64,000 bases of DNA from Wurfbainia villosa (taxonomy: Eukaryota; Streptophyta; Magnoliopsida; Zingiberales; Zingiberaceae): contig CM045990.1 of assembly GCA_025175895.1 (NCBI GenBank), forward strand, positions 56,049,704 through 56,113,703, given 5' to 3'. Position 1 is the first letter of the stretch, and every line of letters starts with the position of its first letter. This document shows, piece by piece, positions 1 to 11,743 of this stretch. The notes beneath the pieces are model-generated. The model worked only from the letters and a program-made list of their open reading frames with translations. It made no database searches and was not told where the DNA came from. A program made the position numbers and the translations under genes.

Positions 1-131
1 AGGCCGCCGTCGGAGAGGAAGCTGGAGAGGAGGAGCACGCCGGCAATGGCGGCCGCACCGGCAGCGGCCGCGAACAGGGCCTTCTCCGGCAGCACCGATC
101 TCACGGGCTCACCGCCCGATCTTTTGCCCAT
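1..131 (-). CDS. 5' end of a membrane-anchored protein gene (partial)
   Basis: Read on the minus strand from an ATG at 131. The open frame runs off the left edge, so only about 43 residues are visible. They begin MGKRSGGEPVRSVLPEK and continue into an Ala/Gly/Leu/Val-rich stretch (about residues 18-37) ending LLLSSFLSDGG. A short basic N-terminus followed by one hydrophobic segment is typical of a type II signal anchor, as in many Golgi enzymes, but the family cannot be named from this much. The opposite-strand frame over 46-366 is a shadow. The gene diverges from DGAT2, with about 920 bp between the two start codons. Confidence 0.6.
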   Translation of the reverse strand, partial: MGKRSGGEPVRSVLPEKALFAAAAGAAAIAGVLLLSSFLSDGG

Positions 132-668
132 GAAAACGGGAAGACGCTTGGAATCGATTTGCGTCGAACGAAACCAACCGTCTCTTTCTAACGCTTCCTC
201 CTCGTCGTCGCCATTGTCGTCGAGATTTTATCGCGCGCTCGCTCGTGGGAACGAGGAAATTGCACGGGCCGATCGGGTTAATCGGTCAGCGCCGGTTGAC
301 TTGACCCCGATCCGGATCTCAACAATTAAACCAAATAAAAAAAAAGCTGAAAATATATTTTTATAATTAAAAATTTAACGAAAACTAAATCAACAATGGG
401 ACATTAAATCAACAAATAATAATAATAAATCTTACTTAATTGATAAAATTCAAACAAAATCCGACAGCGACATTAATTTGGAGATATCTCCTACATTAAA
501 TGAATGAAAATGGGTCTACGTATAGAGTAGATCGGGCATTGAATGGGTTGTTAAGTTAGTTGGCCAGTATGAAATTATTTTGAATGGTAAAAGACATTTT
601 TTTCAAAGATGCTAACAAATTACACAATCTAGGAGACATGATAAAATCATTATCTATCGTGATCAAGC

Positions 669-674
669 CACGTG
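669..674. promoter_or_regulatory. G-box core CACGTG
   Basis: A perfect CACGTG palindrome lies about 380 bp upstream of the DGAT2 ATG and 540 bp upstream of the divergent gene. G-boxes bind plant bZIP and bHLH factors. A 6-bp match is expected by chance every few kb, so use here is only a possibility. Confidence 0.3.
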
Positions 675-761
675 TCGTTTGCTTGACCCTGCCACCTGTT
701 TCATATGTGAGAATATCAACGAGTTATAAATGTTGTTGGTGTCGTTGATGTATCAGTTTAA

Positions 762-762
762 C

Positions 763-802
<40 letters not shown>

Positions 803-810
803 TTTTTTTT
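762..810. repeat. (TA)n microsatellite followed by poly-T
   Basis: About 11 TA units run directly into a T run of roughly 25 bases. This is probably variable in length between individuals. Confidence 0.85.
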
Positions 811-1050
811 GCCACGCCACAATAATTATAGTGTTAGCTAGGCCAATAAATGTGTCAGAGAGAAATTATTTTTTTAAATAAAATATAAATATTAAAAAAA
901 ATCAAATTAAATGCATCTTTTTTATTTAGACCGATCTCCTTTGACGAAGCGACTTTGCAGCCAGTGCTCCGCGGTACGTCCACCGGCTCTCCCCTCTTCA
1001 GTCTCCACTCTCCCCCTCTGCCGTTACCGGCCGTGAAGGAAACGACGACC

Positions 1051-2725
1051 ATGGCAGACACGGCGGTAACCCCACCTACCACCACCGGATGCACCTCCTT
1101 CTTCCACTCCGCCGTCGCCCTCCTCCTCTACGTCGGCTTCCTCCACCTCAACGCCGTCGTGCTCCTCGCCGCGGCACTGCTCCTCCCCGCCCGCTACGTC
1201 GCCGCGTGAGCCGCCTGATGTCTTTCTTCTCTCCGCCTCCATCTCTCTCCTCCTCTCTCACCCTTCTTCCTCCAACGCAGGGTCGCAGGCTTCCTCCTCC
1301 TCTCGCTGGTGATCCCCGTCGACGACAAGAGCAACTTCGGAAACCGACTGTCAAGGTGCTTCCTTTTCGCCATATATCGAAACTTCACCCACAAGTTTAT
1401 CTTCCCTTCAACTCAAAATCGTTTCTTTTTCGCGATCTTTAGATACATCCTCAAGCACATAACTGGCTACTTCCCCATCACCCTTCACGCCGACGACGTC
1501 GACGCCTTCGACCCCAACCAAGCTTACGGTGATCGCTAACTCTTCCAAGAAATCTCACCTTAAATTTTCCGAGCTGAAACCACTGAAACAATAATCCGCC
1601 TTTAATTTCCAGTGATCGGTTACGAGCCGCACTCGCTGGTGCCGATCGCCAACTCAGTTCTCTCCAGCCACGCCGGCCTTTTGCCGCTGCCGAAGATCAA
1701 GGTCACGGCGAACAGCGCCGTGAGATACCGATCTAATTTCCCGTGTTTTTTTTCCGGTTTGATTCACCGGCATCTGTTTTGTTTTAAAAATTTGGAACTT
1801 TTTTTTTGTTGTCGTTGTCGGGATCGGTGCAGTCGTTCTGTATCCCGTTCATGAGGCACATCTGGACGTGGGTGGGGCACGTTCCGGTGACGAGGAAGAG
1901 CTTCCTGAAGTGCTTGGCGGCGGGCTACAGCGTCGTCGTCGTCCCCGGTGGAGTAAGGGAGATGGTCTACATGAAGCACGATTCTGAGGTTTCATCTCAT
2001 TCAATTAACTTAATTTTATTTATTTATTTTAATTTATTTCTGATATTTTTTGAGCAGGTTGCCTACATTAAATCCAGAAAAGGATTTGTTAAAATTGCCA
2101 TCGAAACCGGTCGACCTTTGGTCCCTGTTTTTTGCTTTGGCCAGGTCTGAATTTTTTATTATATTTATTATTTAAAAATAAATAAATTATTTAATAGTAA
2201 CTTTTTCACTTTTTTTTTACATTAATTTATATTTTAATCGGTGGCAGAATAAGATATACAAATGGTGGAATCCCGGCGACAAGCTTTCCGCTAGAATTTA
2301 CGCAGCCATTAAATTTCCTCCAACATTTTTTCTAGGGAGATTTGGGTATTTAAATAATGGCCCCTCAAAATATTTATTTTTTTTTTAAAAAATACCATTC
2401 TAATTTTCCTCCCTATTTGTTAAATTTATTTTATTATATATTTGTATAGGTCGCCTATTCCATTTCGTCATCCACTCCATATAGTAGTGGGAAAACCCAT
2501 CGAGGTGAAGAGAAATCCTAAGCCGACTCCGGAGGAGGTAACTTAAATAAATTAAAATTGATGTGTTTAATTATATGAAAAGTATTATTGAATATGATTT
2601 TTTATTTTTTATTTTTATTTTAGATCGACGAGGCTCATGCTCAATTTGTTCGTGCCCTTCGAGAGCTATTTGAGAAGTACAAGGGTAGAGTTGGTTACCC
2701 TAATCTCGAGCTTAGAATCTTGTGA
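1051..2725 (+). CDS. DGAT2: diacylglycerol O-acyltransferase 2
   Basis: Acyl-CoA:diacylglycerol acyltransferase of the ER membrane, which makes triacylglycerol from DAG. Nine coding exons: 1051-1205, 1281-1355, 1443-1528, 1613-1719, 1833-1988, 2058-2144, 2248-2345, 2450-2537, 2624-2725. All introns are GT-AG, and the joined frame is 954 nt (317 aa). The N-terminus (about residues 13-70) carries the two hydrophobic segments usual for DGAT2, then VIPVDDKSNFG. Family motifs follow in order: YFP in TGYFPITLH, the plant form EPHS in GYEPHSLVPI, RHIWTW, PGG in VVPGGVREM, RKGFVKIAIETGRPLVPVF with FGQ, and VVGKPIEVK. The C-terminal LELRIL resembles the hydrophobic ER-retrieval tail of plant DGAT2. 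The ATG at 1051 is the first in frame and gives the expected short N-terminus. Exon 1 cannot simply be read on: it hits a stop 2 bp after the GT donor. Confidence 0.95.
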
Positions 2726-3780
2726 TATTGTAATTTGGGTGGACTTATCGAGTAATAATAAAGGGCCTAGAGCTAATTATGGAAAGAAGACTTTATCTAT
2801 ATGTAAATTATCATGATAATTATTAATAATTAATTTTTATGCGTCTCTAATTTAAAAAATAATTAAAAATGACATTCCAAAAATATCTTTATTTCGAGGT
2901 AATTTTGATAAAAATATACTCCGATACGCACAAAACTATTTCGATATCAATTTAAATTGCTTCGATTTAATTAAAATTGATGGAATACAATTAAAACAAT
3001 ATAGAATAATTTACAAAAATTACTCTGTGTTAAAGCAACGAAAGCTTCAATTATAATAATTTTCATCGAAATTATTATATTAATATTGGATAAGAGTATT
3101 TTCAAAATATAAAAATATACTTTTTAATATTTTTTATTGATAATAGAAAAAGCATACTGTATCATTATTATCGAAATATAGATTAATCCTTGAACTAAAT
3201 TAAAAATTAAATAAAATTAGAAAAATGGAGTGTTTTTTACCCCGCGCAGCATTTTATTGGTCTCTTGATTTCGATTTCGGTTCGGTTTTGATCGATTTTA
3301 GATTTGTCGATGTTGAAATCGGTTCGAACCGATTCAAAACTGATTTTGAATCGATTTTGATTTCAAAATTTTAATTTTGGAATCAATTCAATCCGAATCG
3401 ATTCCGAATATATTTCAATTCGGTTCCGAAACTGTTCCGGATCGATTACAAATCATCTTATTCGAACTTGAGCTTATAAATTCATTTAACATGTTGATGA
3501 TCTTATTTTTTTTTATCGTAAAATAATCTTATAAACTTATTAATATGTTAAAAATTTTCAATTTTAAATTAGCAATCAAAATCAAATCTAAATCAAAACC
3601 AGAATAGATTCCGAATTGATTTCGAACTGATTTTGATTCGATTCCAAAACGGATTCATTTAAATCGATTTCGACTTGCACATCGTGTGGTGAGAATCGAG
3701 CGGCTTCTAGATCTTTCGGCGCTTTAAGATTGTGAATTCGGCGAATCAATTTCTTTTCCTTTTCGTCCTCCTTATCGCCG
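2726..3780. other. intergenic: DGAT2 3' region and degenerate repeat
   Basis: The first ~100 bp is probably DGAT2 3' UTR. The rest is AT-rich, and from about 3255 to 3680 it becomes a degenerate run of GATTTCGGTTCG / AATCGATTCC-like words, given as a separate repeat. It ends just upstream of the YjbQ-family start. Confidence 0.6.
3255..3680. repeat. degenerate ATTCGG/AACCGA-rich dispersed repeat, copy 1
   Basis: Low-complexity sequence made of diverged words such as TCGATTTTGATTTC, CGGTTCCGAAACTG and GATTCCGAATTG. Around 3500-3590 it contains a non-simple core (GATCTTA + T run + ATCGTAAAATAA ... AATTTTCA ... TTAAATTAGCAATC). The same core, in the same order and orientation, recurs at about 17130-17220, so this is a repeat family, not just compositional bias. 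Confidence 0.6.
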
Positions 3781-6318
3781 ATGGGATACGCCTCGTCTGC
3801 CTCCACCGCCAAGCCTCTCTTCTCTCCTGCGATCCCCCTTATCAGATCCCAGAAGGCCCCTTGTACACTCGTCGTCGCTGCCGCCGGCACTTCCAGTGCT
3901 GTTTCCGAGACCATGGCCGCCAAGTGGGCGCAGAAGACCGTCGTCATCCCTGCTCAGAGGCGCGGATGCCATCTCATCACCCCCAAGGTTCAATCGACCC
4001 CAAATCTCTCACTTTTTTTTCCCGATCATTTCTTGATTTTATCTCCCTTAGTAATCAGCAAAAAAGCGTTTTTCTTCCTGTTGTGTTCGGAAAATGATCC
4101 CCTAGTCATTCGATAGATCCGTTTGGTTGTACTTGATTTCTTATATTTCTTACAAATGGACGCTAGATGTATCTTGCATCCTAGACCTCGATTGAATGCT
4201 AACTTAGGAAAAAGTGATGAAACATAACTCGTATGCTTTTGGTGTTGTACCAGATTGTGAGAGAGATAGAACAAGATTTGTCGGGCTTCAAATGCGGCCT
4301 TGCTCATCTTTTCCGTGAGTTTTCGATGACTGTGATTACTATTTTATTTTATTTTTGTCTGTTGCATTTTGCTGCTGTTCTTCTGACCAGAAGGCTAAAT
4401 ACTTGTTCAGTGCAGCATACAAGTGCATCTCTCACTATAAATGAGAATTATGACTCTGATGTTCAGGACGACACTGAAACATTTCTGAATCGGATTGTAC
4501 CAGAGGTGAGATACAAGGATCTCTTTAGTGTTTACTGGAGTTTTTTGATGAATTGCATATGATTCATCCTTTGCTTACTGTGTTAGGGTCGATCTGCACC
4601 TTGGAAGCATACATTGGAAGGTGAGTAAATGTGAAAATTGCTGATCCGGCCTTCCAATTTCATGGACACCTAATACTTAAATAGCTTTCTTTCATCTCTT
4701 GCAATTGCCAGAAAAATCAGTATCAGCTGATAAAGCAGCTACGATTTATTGATCCTGCTATGCTGATCTTGGCATTAAATATTGTAGAAGAGCTTATGAT
4801 CCCCATTCCCTATGTATAATTCCTCTAGTTAAATGAACATCCCTCTCGAATAATAGCAGCAAAACCATTGATCATGCTTTATCTTTCTGTTTCAGTAAGA
4901 CAGGAATGATTATTCTCTTCTTTAAGGAAAGCACACAATTGATTTCTCTCCATTTTGAGGAAGCATAGAAATCTGTTGTATTATGTAGCACTTCACACCA
5001 TTAGCTTGTAACTTTTGATCTTTTTTATTCAAGGTGAGGTATAGGTTGTTCTTTACTGGATATGGATCCTTTAAGGTTAAGCCTTCTGACATTAGAACCC
5101 TAATAGATTCATAGCCATTAGTCGAGTATTGTTGTGATACACTACGATGTAGGTGACTGCGTGTAAGCAACTAGATAGTAAAGTTACCCTAACACTACGA
5201 TGAAACTATCCAAGCATGTACTAATGTTTTCAGGGATTTTAGTCTGATTAAAACCTTTGAGCATTTAAAGGATTCAAAAAGAAGAATTCACTAGGAGGGT
5301 ATTTCCTTCACATATATATATTTTCAGTAGTTCTAACTTGAAGTAGCTTTAAATTATATTCTTATGTAGTAAGGATATATTAGACTATTTGCTATATGCT
5401 TTTTGACATCTGAAATCATTCAATAGAAATGATTCTTATTTTTTGGTTTAAGAGACATCCTAACTTCCTCTTGGTCATTGATCAGACATATGCAAATACT
5501 TAGAGGTGGGCAGGACCACCCATGATATGGTTTGACCTGGCATGATTTGGACTGCTCTTGGTATGTGCCATTCAGTGCCAGGCCAGGCTCATATAGAATG
5601 AACTAGGTCGATTTAGGCAGGTGCTGTTCCTGCCCCATTGGCACCCCTACCTATCCAAACCTTGTGTCGATCATAGTAGGGTTTTTCTTTATTTTTTATC
5701 AAATAAAATAACAACGGCAATAATAATAAAATTAGAAATCTTGTTAGTTCCTGTTCCCCAACCATTTGAGATGTGTTTTTTTGTGGTTATTGTTGTTGTG
5801 GTAAAATGTGACTACAATTGAGATGGTTCTTTGTGATTGGATTCTTTGCTTTAAGTCACATAAAATCATTTGATAACTTTGCAGGACCTGATGATATGCC
5901 TGCCCATATAAAATCATCTATGTTTGGTTGTGCCCTGACGTAAGTGTTTTAGCCCACTTTTTCATATCATAATTCGGATAAACGCAGAAGCTAGACGCCG
6001 CTGATACTTTTTTTTTTTTCATCATTGATGTCCAGGATTCCTATTACTGATGGTCATCTGAACATGGGAACTTGGCAGGTGAAAACTCAAAACTTTTCAA
6101 CTGGCATTGAATTACTGCTCTTGCTAAAGATTCAGAATATGGCAGATTAAAATTCTTCCTTTTATGGCCATTCTTAACGAATGATACAAGCAAACTGTGA
6201 TTTTTTTTTTTCACCATCTACTTGTTTTGTGTCGGTTCTGTTTCAGGGAATATGGCTCTGTGAACATAGAGATCATGCGACTCCTCGCAAAATTGTCGTC
6301 ACTCTTAATGGTATGTAG
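3781..6318 (+). CDS. YjbQ/UPF0047 family protein, probably organelle-targeted
   Basis: Seven exons: 3781-3987, 4254-4314, 4411-4505, 4587-4620, 5885-5939, 6036-6078, 6247-6318. The joined frame is 567 nt (188 aa). Residues 1-45 are Ser/Ala-rich with few acidic residues, like a plastid or mitochondrial transit peptide. The conserved UPF0047 domain follows: KWAQKTVVIPAQRRGCHLIT, HTSASLTINENYD, NRIVPEG, RSAPWKHTLEGPDDMPAHIK, GTWQGIWLCEHRD, RKIVVTLNG. Some bacterial YjbQ members have weak thiamine-phosphate synthase activity, but the plant role is unknown. The ending is notable: the last exon reads AAT GGT ATG TAG, so the C-terminus is NGM-stop and the stop lies within what looks like a good 5' splice site (G|GTATGT). 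Reading through gives exactly the length expected for the family. Confidence 0.88.
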
Positions 6319-8707
6319 TAGTTTACATGAGAACCATTGGAAGAACTCGCAAAATTATCATCGTAGCATTTACAATGGCTTGCACTTTGTCTGAAAGAAT
6401 TTGAATTTTGCCTGAAATTAATGTCTTGACTAGATTTGTGGATTGGTTTGCTTGATGAACCTTACCTCTTATTATCAGTTTACTACAGTAGAAAGATCGA
6501 TAGAAGAAAAAAAGGGAAAATTTGTAGAGAAAAGCAAGGGAAAAGAAAAGAATTCCTAGGGAAAAAGAAGAGAAAAAAAAAATACTTGTGACTGGGTAGG
6601 GTCGTGCGAGGCGGCCGAGCATGGCCACCGGCGATCGCCGCACAGGGCAGGCCTACTGAGGTGGCGGCATGGTGCCATGTGGGGTTGTCTGTGGCCGTGA
6701 GCGACCTATTGCGGTCGCGTGGGCGAGGGAAAAAAAAAAAACCAGCGAGGAAAGAAATTTCGTACCATCCGATTTGAGCCAGGCTATCTACTGTCTACAC
6801 CTCAACTTTCATTAAATACACCCATCAATATTTTTATAATAATTTTTTTTTAATACACCTCGTAATATTTCTATTTTATTATTTCTAAAAATCATATGCT
6901 CGAAGCATCGCTCGACATCGTCGATTGTCCGAATGTTGCTCATCATTAGCCTCGAGCGATTATATTTCAATTGCGATCTGGTCAGAATTCGACTGTGGTC
7001 TGATCGATATTGGAGTTCGGGCGAATCACAGTCAGATTCTAGTTGCAATTCGATCGAAATTCGATCAGAATTCGATCGTAATCTGATCGGAATTCAATCG
7101 TGGTTCGATCGACATTGGAGTTTGTTCGAATCCCGGTCGAATTGTGGTCTGAATTGGTCGCCAATTGTCATAGTGTTGACGATTGCAATTCGATCACAGT
7201 TCGATTGGACTCCGATATCCGTCGGATCGCAGTTGGATTCTAGTCGGATTGTAGTTGGAATCAGTTGCGATTGTGATCGCCAACAACTTTGATATTGGCG
7301 ACTGTAATTCGATCGGATTTTGATAGCAATGCGATCAAAATTTGACTGTAGTTCGGTCGGTCGGATGATGCCGACGACCCTAACAGATTCGGAGTTGGTT
7401 ATAATGATCACCAGAGCAACGACGTGTGAGAACGAAACATTGTGTATTTTCATGCCGTTCGATCCTGATCAATTGAATATATTGTTGTTTGTTCGATTAT
7501 CATCCGTCAAATACATTAAGATATGTTCGATCATAGTCCATTGAATGTAATACAATGTATTTGATCTCTATCTACCGAATGAGAAGGGAAAGAAAGAAAG
7601 AAAGTGGAAAAAGGAGATATTTTATTAAAAAAAGAGAGGGTATTTTAGACTTTTCATTTTAGGATAATTTTGAGAGAAACAAAATAAAATTTGTTTAGCA
7701 ATCAGTGGGGCGTGGATAGCCTGATCCATCCAATTTTAGCAGATATACAAAAAAAATATCGCACTTAAATCCGTCTATTATTTTATAATAGATGAACATC
7801 CAAAAGGATGAGGATTCCGAAAAACAAAAATCTTCCATTTTTATTTCTGCCTTTCCAAATAAATAGGGGTAAAGAAAACTTTGAGAGGAAGTGAACGAAA
7901 TTAATCCTTTAAAAAACAATTGTAGGAAAAAATTTCTATTTTCTTTGGAATTGTTTCCTAACTTGGATTTCTTCCCCAACTCAGAGTAAATAGACCATAA
8001 AGCTTCATCTTTGCCCCACGATCAGTTTCAAAGCTGGTAAATTAGAAAATAACAAGTCAGCAAAGAATCTTGAGCTGGTTGGACTGGGCTCCAATCCAAT
8101 TCTGAGAGAACTGAAAATATTTAAATTTTATACCCTGTCAAATAGTTTATAATACTTAAGGAACAACAATACCCAACTTTCTAACATTCATGGAGGAATT
8201 AAATAAGATGTGTTTGATTCAAATAATTGTTGCCAATCTTGATTATCTATTTAAGATTATATGATTTAACCTGATTTAAGGATTGAGTGATTCTCCAATA
8301 ATGAAACATATTTATCATATCAACAAGTAGAATATAATTTGAAATTTTATTACTTCAGAACGGTAAGATTTTTTTGCACGATCATTTAATAATCATATAA
8401 TCACAACTAAATACCCTAACAGTGTAAAAGATTCAATGCATAATAAAGATGGAGAATTCATGTCCACTTCCACTTTAATGCATAAAAGGCATCAACTTTG
8501 CCTTAGCCAACCTATGGCCCATATATATGGTGATAACAATTTGTTCATACGCTAGATTTCACATTCTTATTCATATGCACCAAATGGATGAGGACATTCA
8601 AAAAAGTGGTAACACATAACAAATGTCAACACCAATCATAGTTCATCGAGTAATGAACTTGAAAGTGGAATCCTGCTTTGTCCTTCGTTACCTTCCGAGA
8701 TCGAACT
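6319..8707. other. intergenic: YjbQ 3' region, GATC-rich repeat, AT-rich DNA
   Basis: No supported gene. About 6590-6730 is a short GC-rich patch (GGCCGAGCATGGCC and similar) of unknown origin. About 6890-7520 is a GATC/TCGA-rich degenerate repeat. The remainder to 8700 is AT-rich, and its last part is probably the sulfate transporter 3' UTR. Confidence 0.5.
6890..7520. repeat. GATC/TCGA-rich degenerate repeat, locus A
   Basis: Hundreds of bases are built from diverged words such as ATTCGATCG, AATTCGATC, GATCGGAATT and CAGTCGGAT. This opens ORFs of up to 119 codons on both strands at once, which is a mark of a repeat rather than genes. Related sequence lies at about 17760-18065 and 38640-38870. 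Confidence 0.65.
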
Positions 8708-11700
8708 CTATACCACTTCAAGTGTTTTTGGAGCACAAGCCATCACGGCTTCGCTGACTGAGAGGAATATCTTGTCCTCACCGATGAGCTCTGTGAACTT
8801 CGCCGCGTGGAGCTTCTGAATCACCACAGGCCCGGGATTTGCAAGAACAAGCTAGAGGAAGAAAGATGTAGACATAAGAATGATTTATTGAGAGTTTAGT
8901 TTGTTGAGGGCATTAGTTTTGGTGATGGTAGATTGTAGAAATGGAACTATAATGCTGCTACTAACCTGGACTTCATGCTTTTGGAGGGTCCTATACAGTT
9001 CTTTGAAGGCATGGATTCCGCTCGTGTCGATGTCTATAACAGCTGCAAAATGATGAGACATCCGAAATAATTTAATTTACATCTCGATCATTGAATAAGA
9101 ATGCGAAGGGAAAGAGTTTAGCTGCTCACGCGACATTTCGACTATCAAGAAAGTTATTTTTGGTAGGATTTTAGCATTTAGATGCTCTTCTTCATCCCTC
9201 AACCATCTAAGGATCCTGCAATATGTAGGCAACAATAACAGTCATTGGTTTTTGGATTAGAAAAGTGTAAACTTTACCATCGGCAATCATAGTTAAAGAC
9301 ATGACTAATGTCACTTGGGTTGTGAACTTTACCTCTCTTTAACATAGTTAGAGTTTGTGAAATAGACGGCGGAGTCGATTCGCACTATCAGAGCTCCTGG
9401 GACCTTGGTTGCTTCCGGGTACTGTTCGACATTTCTATATATTGTTGTTCGAGGAATATGCCCAAGTAAAGCAGTTCGAGGCCTTGTTACTTGCAGGAGG
9501 ATCTTAGCAATTGATATGCTGACCTATATGTGCAGCAAAAAACTATTTGAATGCAGTTGATATTAGCAAACACCAGAGCTTTTGGCGATCGAAAGGAGGA
9601 ACTTACAGCGATCAGGAGGCCAATTTCTACAGATACAAAAACTACCCCGAGGAAAGCTCCCATGCAGGCAATGAAATCTAACTTATCGACCTTCCAGATG
9701 AGAGTCGCAGCTTCAAAATCAATGAGACTGATCACAGCATTAATAATGATGGCAGAAAGTATCGCGTTTGGGGTGTATTTGAAGAGGGGTGTGATCAGTA
9801 GCAAGGTAAGCATCACCATTAGCGACATAACGATATTCGACACAGCTGTCTGACAGCCAGCCATGAAATTGACAGCGGAACGCGAAAATGAACCTGTAGG
9901 AATGTTTCGATAGCTTATTATCATAGTGATCTCAATCATTCACAAAGCAAGTATTTTCACTTGTATATGTTACCAGTCGCGACATAGCAAGAAGTCATCG
10001 AACCGATGATGTTCATGGTTCCAAGCGCAACCATTTCCTTGTTTCCGTCCAATTGATAGTCCTTCATGGCAGCAAATGTTCTTCCAATTGCGATTGCTTC
10101 CTGATGCATGTGCACCATCTTTTTTTCAACTTCCTATTTGTAAAAGGAAATTTTGTTTCTAGTTCTGAAACTAAGTTTAGAGGTTAGTTACCGTCAAGGC
10201 TATCAGCGCAGCTATCGCTCCAATTCTGAATCCTTTTGCAGCATAGTGGCCGTGGAAGTGAATCCGGTCGATCGAGGATGGGTTGAGTCCTTTATCTATC
10301 TTTCTCACCTGCAACATGAAACAAGAATCAGTGATCTAAATCAAATACTCTTCACCTTTCTCGAACAGATGTATCAGCGGAGCTGGGAACATACAATCTG
10401 TACACCGTGCTGGTCGGCTCTAGTTATATATACGAAAAAGGTGGACAGAACCACTGATATCAACGGTGCAATTGCAGGTACCCAGAAAAATTTCCTATTT
10501 TTCTTTCCCTGCAAAAATATTCAGTTGCTCAAAATCATGAATCATATGAGTTCTATTCTTTAAGGCTTCTCCAAATGAGAATTGTGTGCATACAATGTAC
10601 TTAGCCAATAACAGAAATGCCAAAAAGACCGTCCCAATCAATATCGTCTGCCAGTTCCACTGCAACATGGTAAAATTTAAATGAGATTTGCCAAACATCC
10701 TCCTCACAAGAGAAAAATTGGATAGTTTGTAGCTATACCCCATGGTGAACAGAACCCCAAACGGACTTCATCACCGAAACAATATCTGTATCCGTAGTAA
10801 AATTTCTAATTCCAAGAAATCCTTTCAGCTGCTGAAGAGCAATTGTAATTGCAGCTCCAGCCATAAACCCAACAATGGCAGCATGCGATAGGAATTCTAT
10901 AAGAAATCCTAATCTGTGACACATATAATAGATGTTTGAATTTAAGTTTCCACACACGCACTTCAGAGAGAGAGAGAGAGAGAGAAAGAGTGAGATGACC
11001 TCAGGAAACCAAGTGCTGCCTGAGTGACACCAGCAAAGAAGGTTGCTGTAAATACAAGCCGCTGATATTCTTCCTTGTTAGTTGAAGGATCTATTTCCTT
11101 CCGTACAAGAGTTCCAAGCAAGAGAGAGACGACTGCTACCGGTCCAATAGCAATGTCCCTTGAGCTACCCATTGCTGCGTAAATTAGTGGCGGAACAAAA
11201 CTAGAGTCTGAAAATGAGGGAGAAACAAAATTAGTTGATTGTAAAGTTTCAATTCTTGTGTTCCAAAGAAGTATAACTTACAGAGCCCATATTTCGAATC
11301 CATGTTAGCGAGCTTAGCGTATCCAATGTCCTACTCGAAGAGAGATATGACCTCAAAAATTATATATGATAGGATCGAACAATTTAACTGTTTCCAGTTA
11401 TGCATACCTGAGGGATGCAAAGACTAGCTATCGTTAAACCAGCAATAATGTCACCTTTAAACTTAGTAAGGTTGTAGTTTCTTCCCCATTCAAAGATTGG
11501 AAACAAGAACTGAAGGCTCAGCACCAGCTTCCTTGCTCTAGGCTGATCCTTGTAAGGGCGCAGAGGATCATCTGAGAAGAATGTCTCTTTCAATGCTTCT
11601 GCAAACTCACTGACGAGCTTCCTCTTCCGTGGGAATCCCACCTTGTGAATATCTTTCGAATTCTCAGTGAGATTGTGAGAGGGAGGAAGGCTGTGTGCCT

Positions 11701-11743
11701 CAAAATCATTGTAATCAGCCTCAGCAGAGACAGACTGCACCAT
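8708..11743 (-). CDS. SULTR3: sulfate transporter, group 3-like (SLC26/SulP family)
   Basis: Integral membrane H+/sulfate cotransporter family. Thirteen coding exons on the minus strand: 11743-11408, 11330-11282, 11207-11000, 10913-10739, 10659-10594, 10508-10395, 10308-10192, 10100-9974, 9893-9607, 9523-9333, 9215-9130, 9042-8966, 8851-8708. All are GT-AG, giving 1977 nt and 658 aa, the usual SULTR length. The hydrophilic N-terminus (about 95 residues) is followed by GDIIAGLTIASLCIPQ, DIGYAKLANMDSKYGLYSSF and the SulP signature around AAMGSSRDIAIGPVAVVSLL, then some ten hydrophobic segments. The C-terminal STAS domain includes IVRIDSAVYFTNSNYVKER and VIDIDTSGIHAFKEL, where the DTSG loop is the STAS phosphorylation-site region. 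The group 3 call comes from overall resemblance and the long N-terminus. Group 3 members are often plastid or xylem-parenchyma proteins, and the subgroup is not certain. Confidence 0.93.

Larger units (their letters stand above)
132..1050. other. divergent intergenic/promoter region
   Basis: Shared upstream region of the minus-strand gene at 1-131 and DGAT2. It is mostly AT-rich without a convincing ORF. It holds a G-box core at 669-674, a TA microsatellite running into a long T run (762-810), and a short pyrimidine-rich GC stretch (about 960-1040) that looks like the DGAT2 5' leader. Confidence 0.5.

Noticed and set aside
7094..7453. 119-codon ORFs on both strands
   Set aside because: They lie in the GATC-rich degenerate repeat; openness on both strands follows from the word composition.
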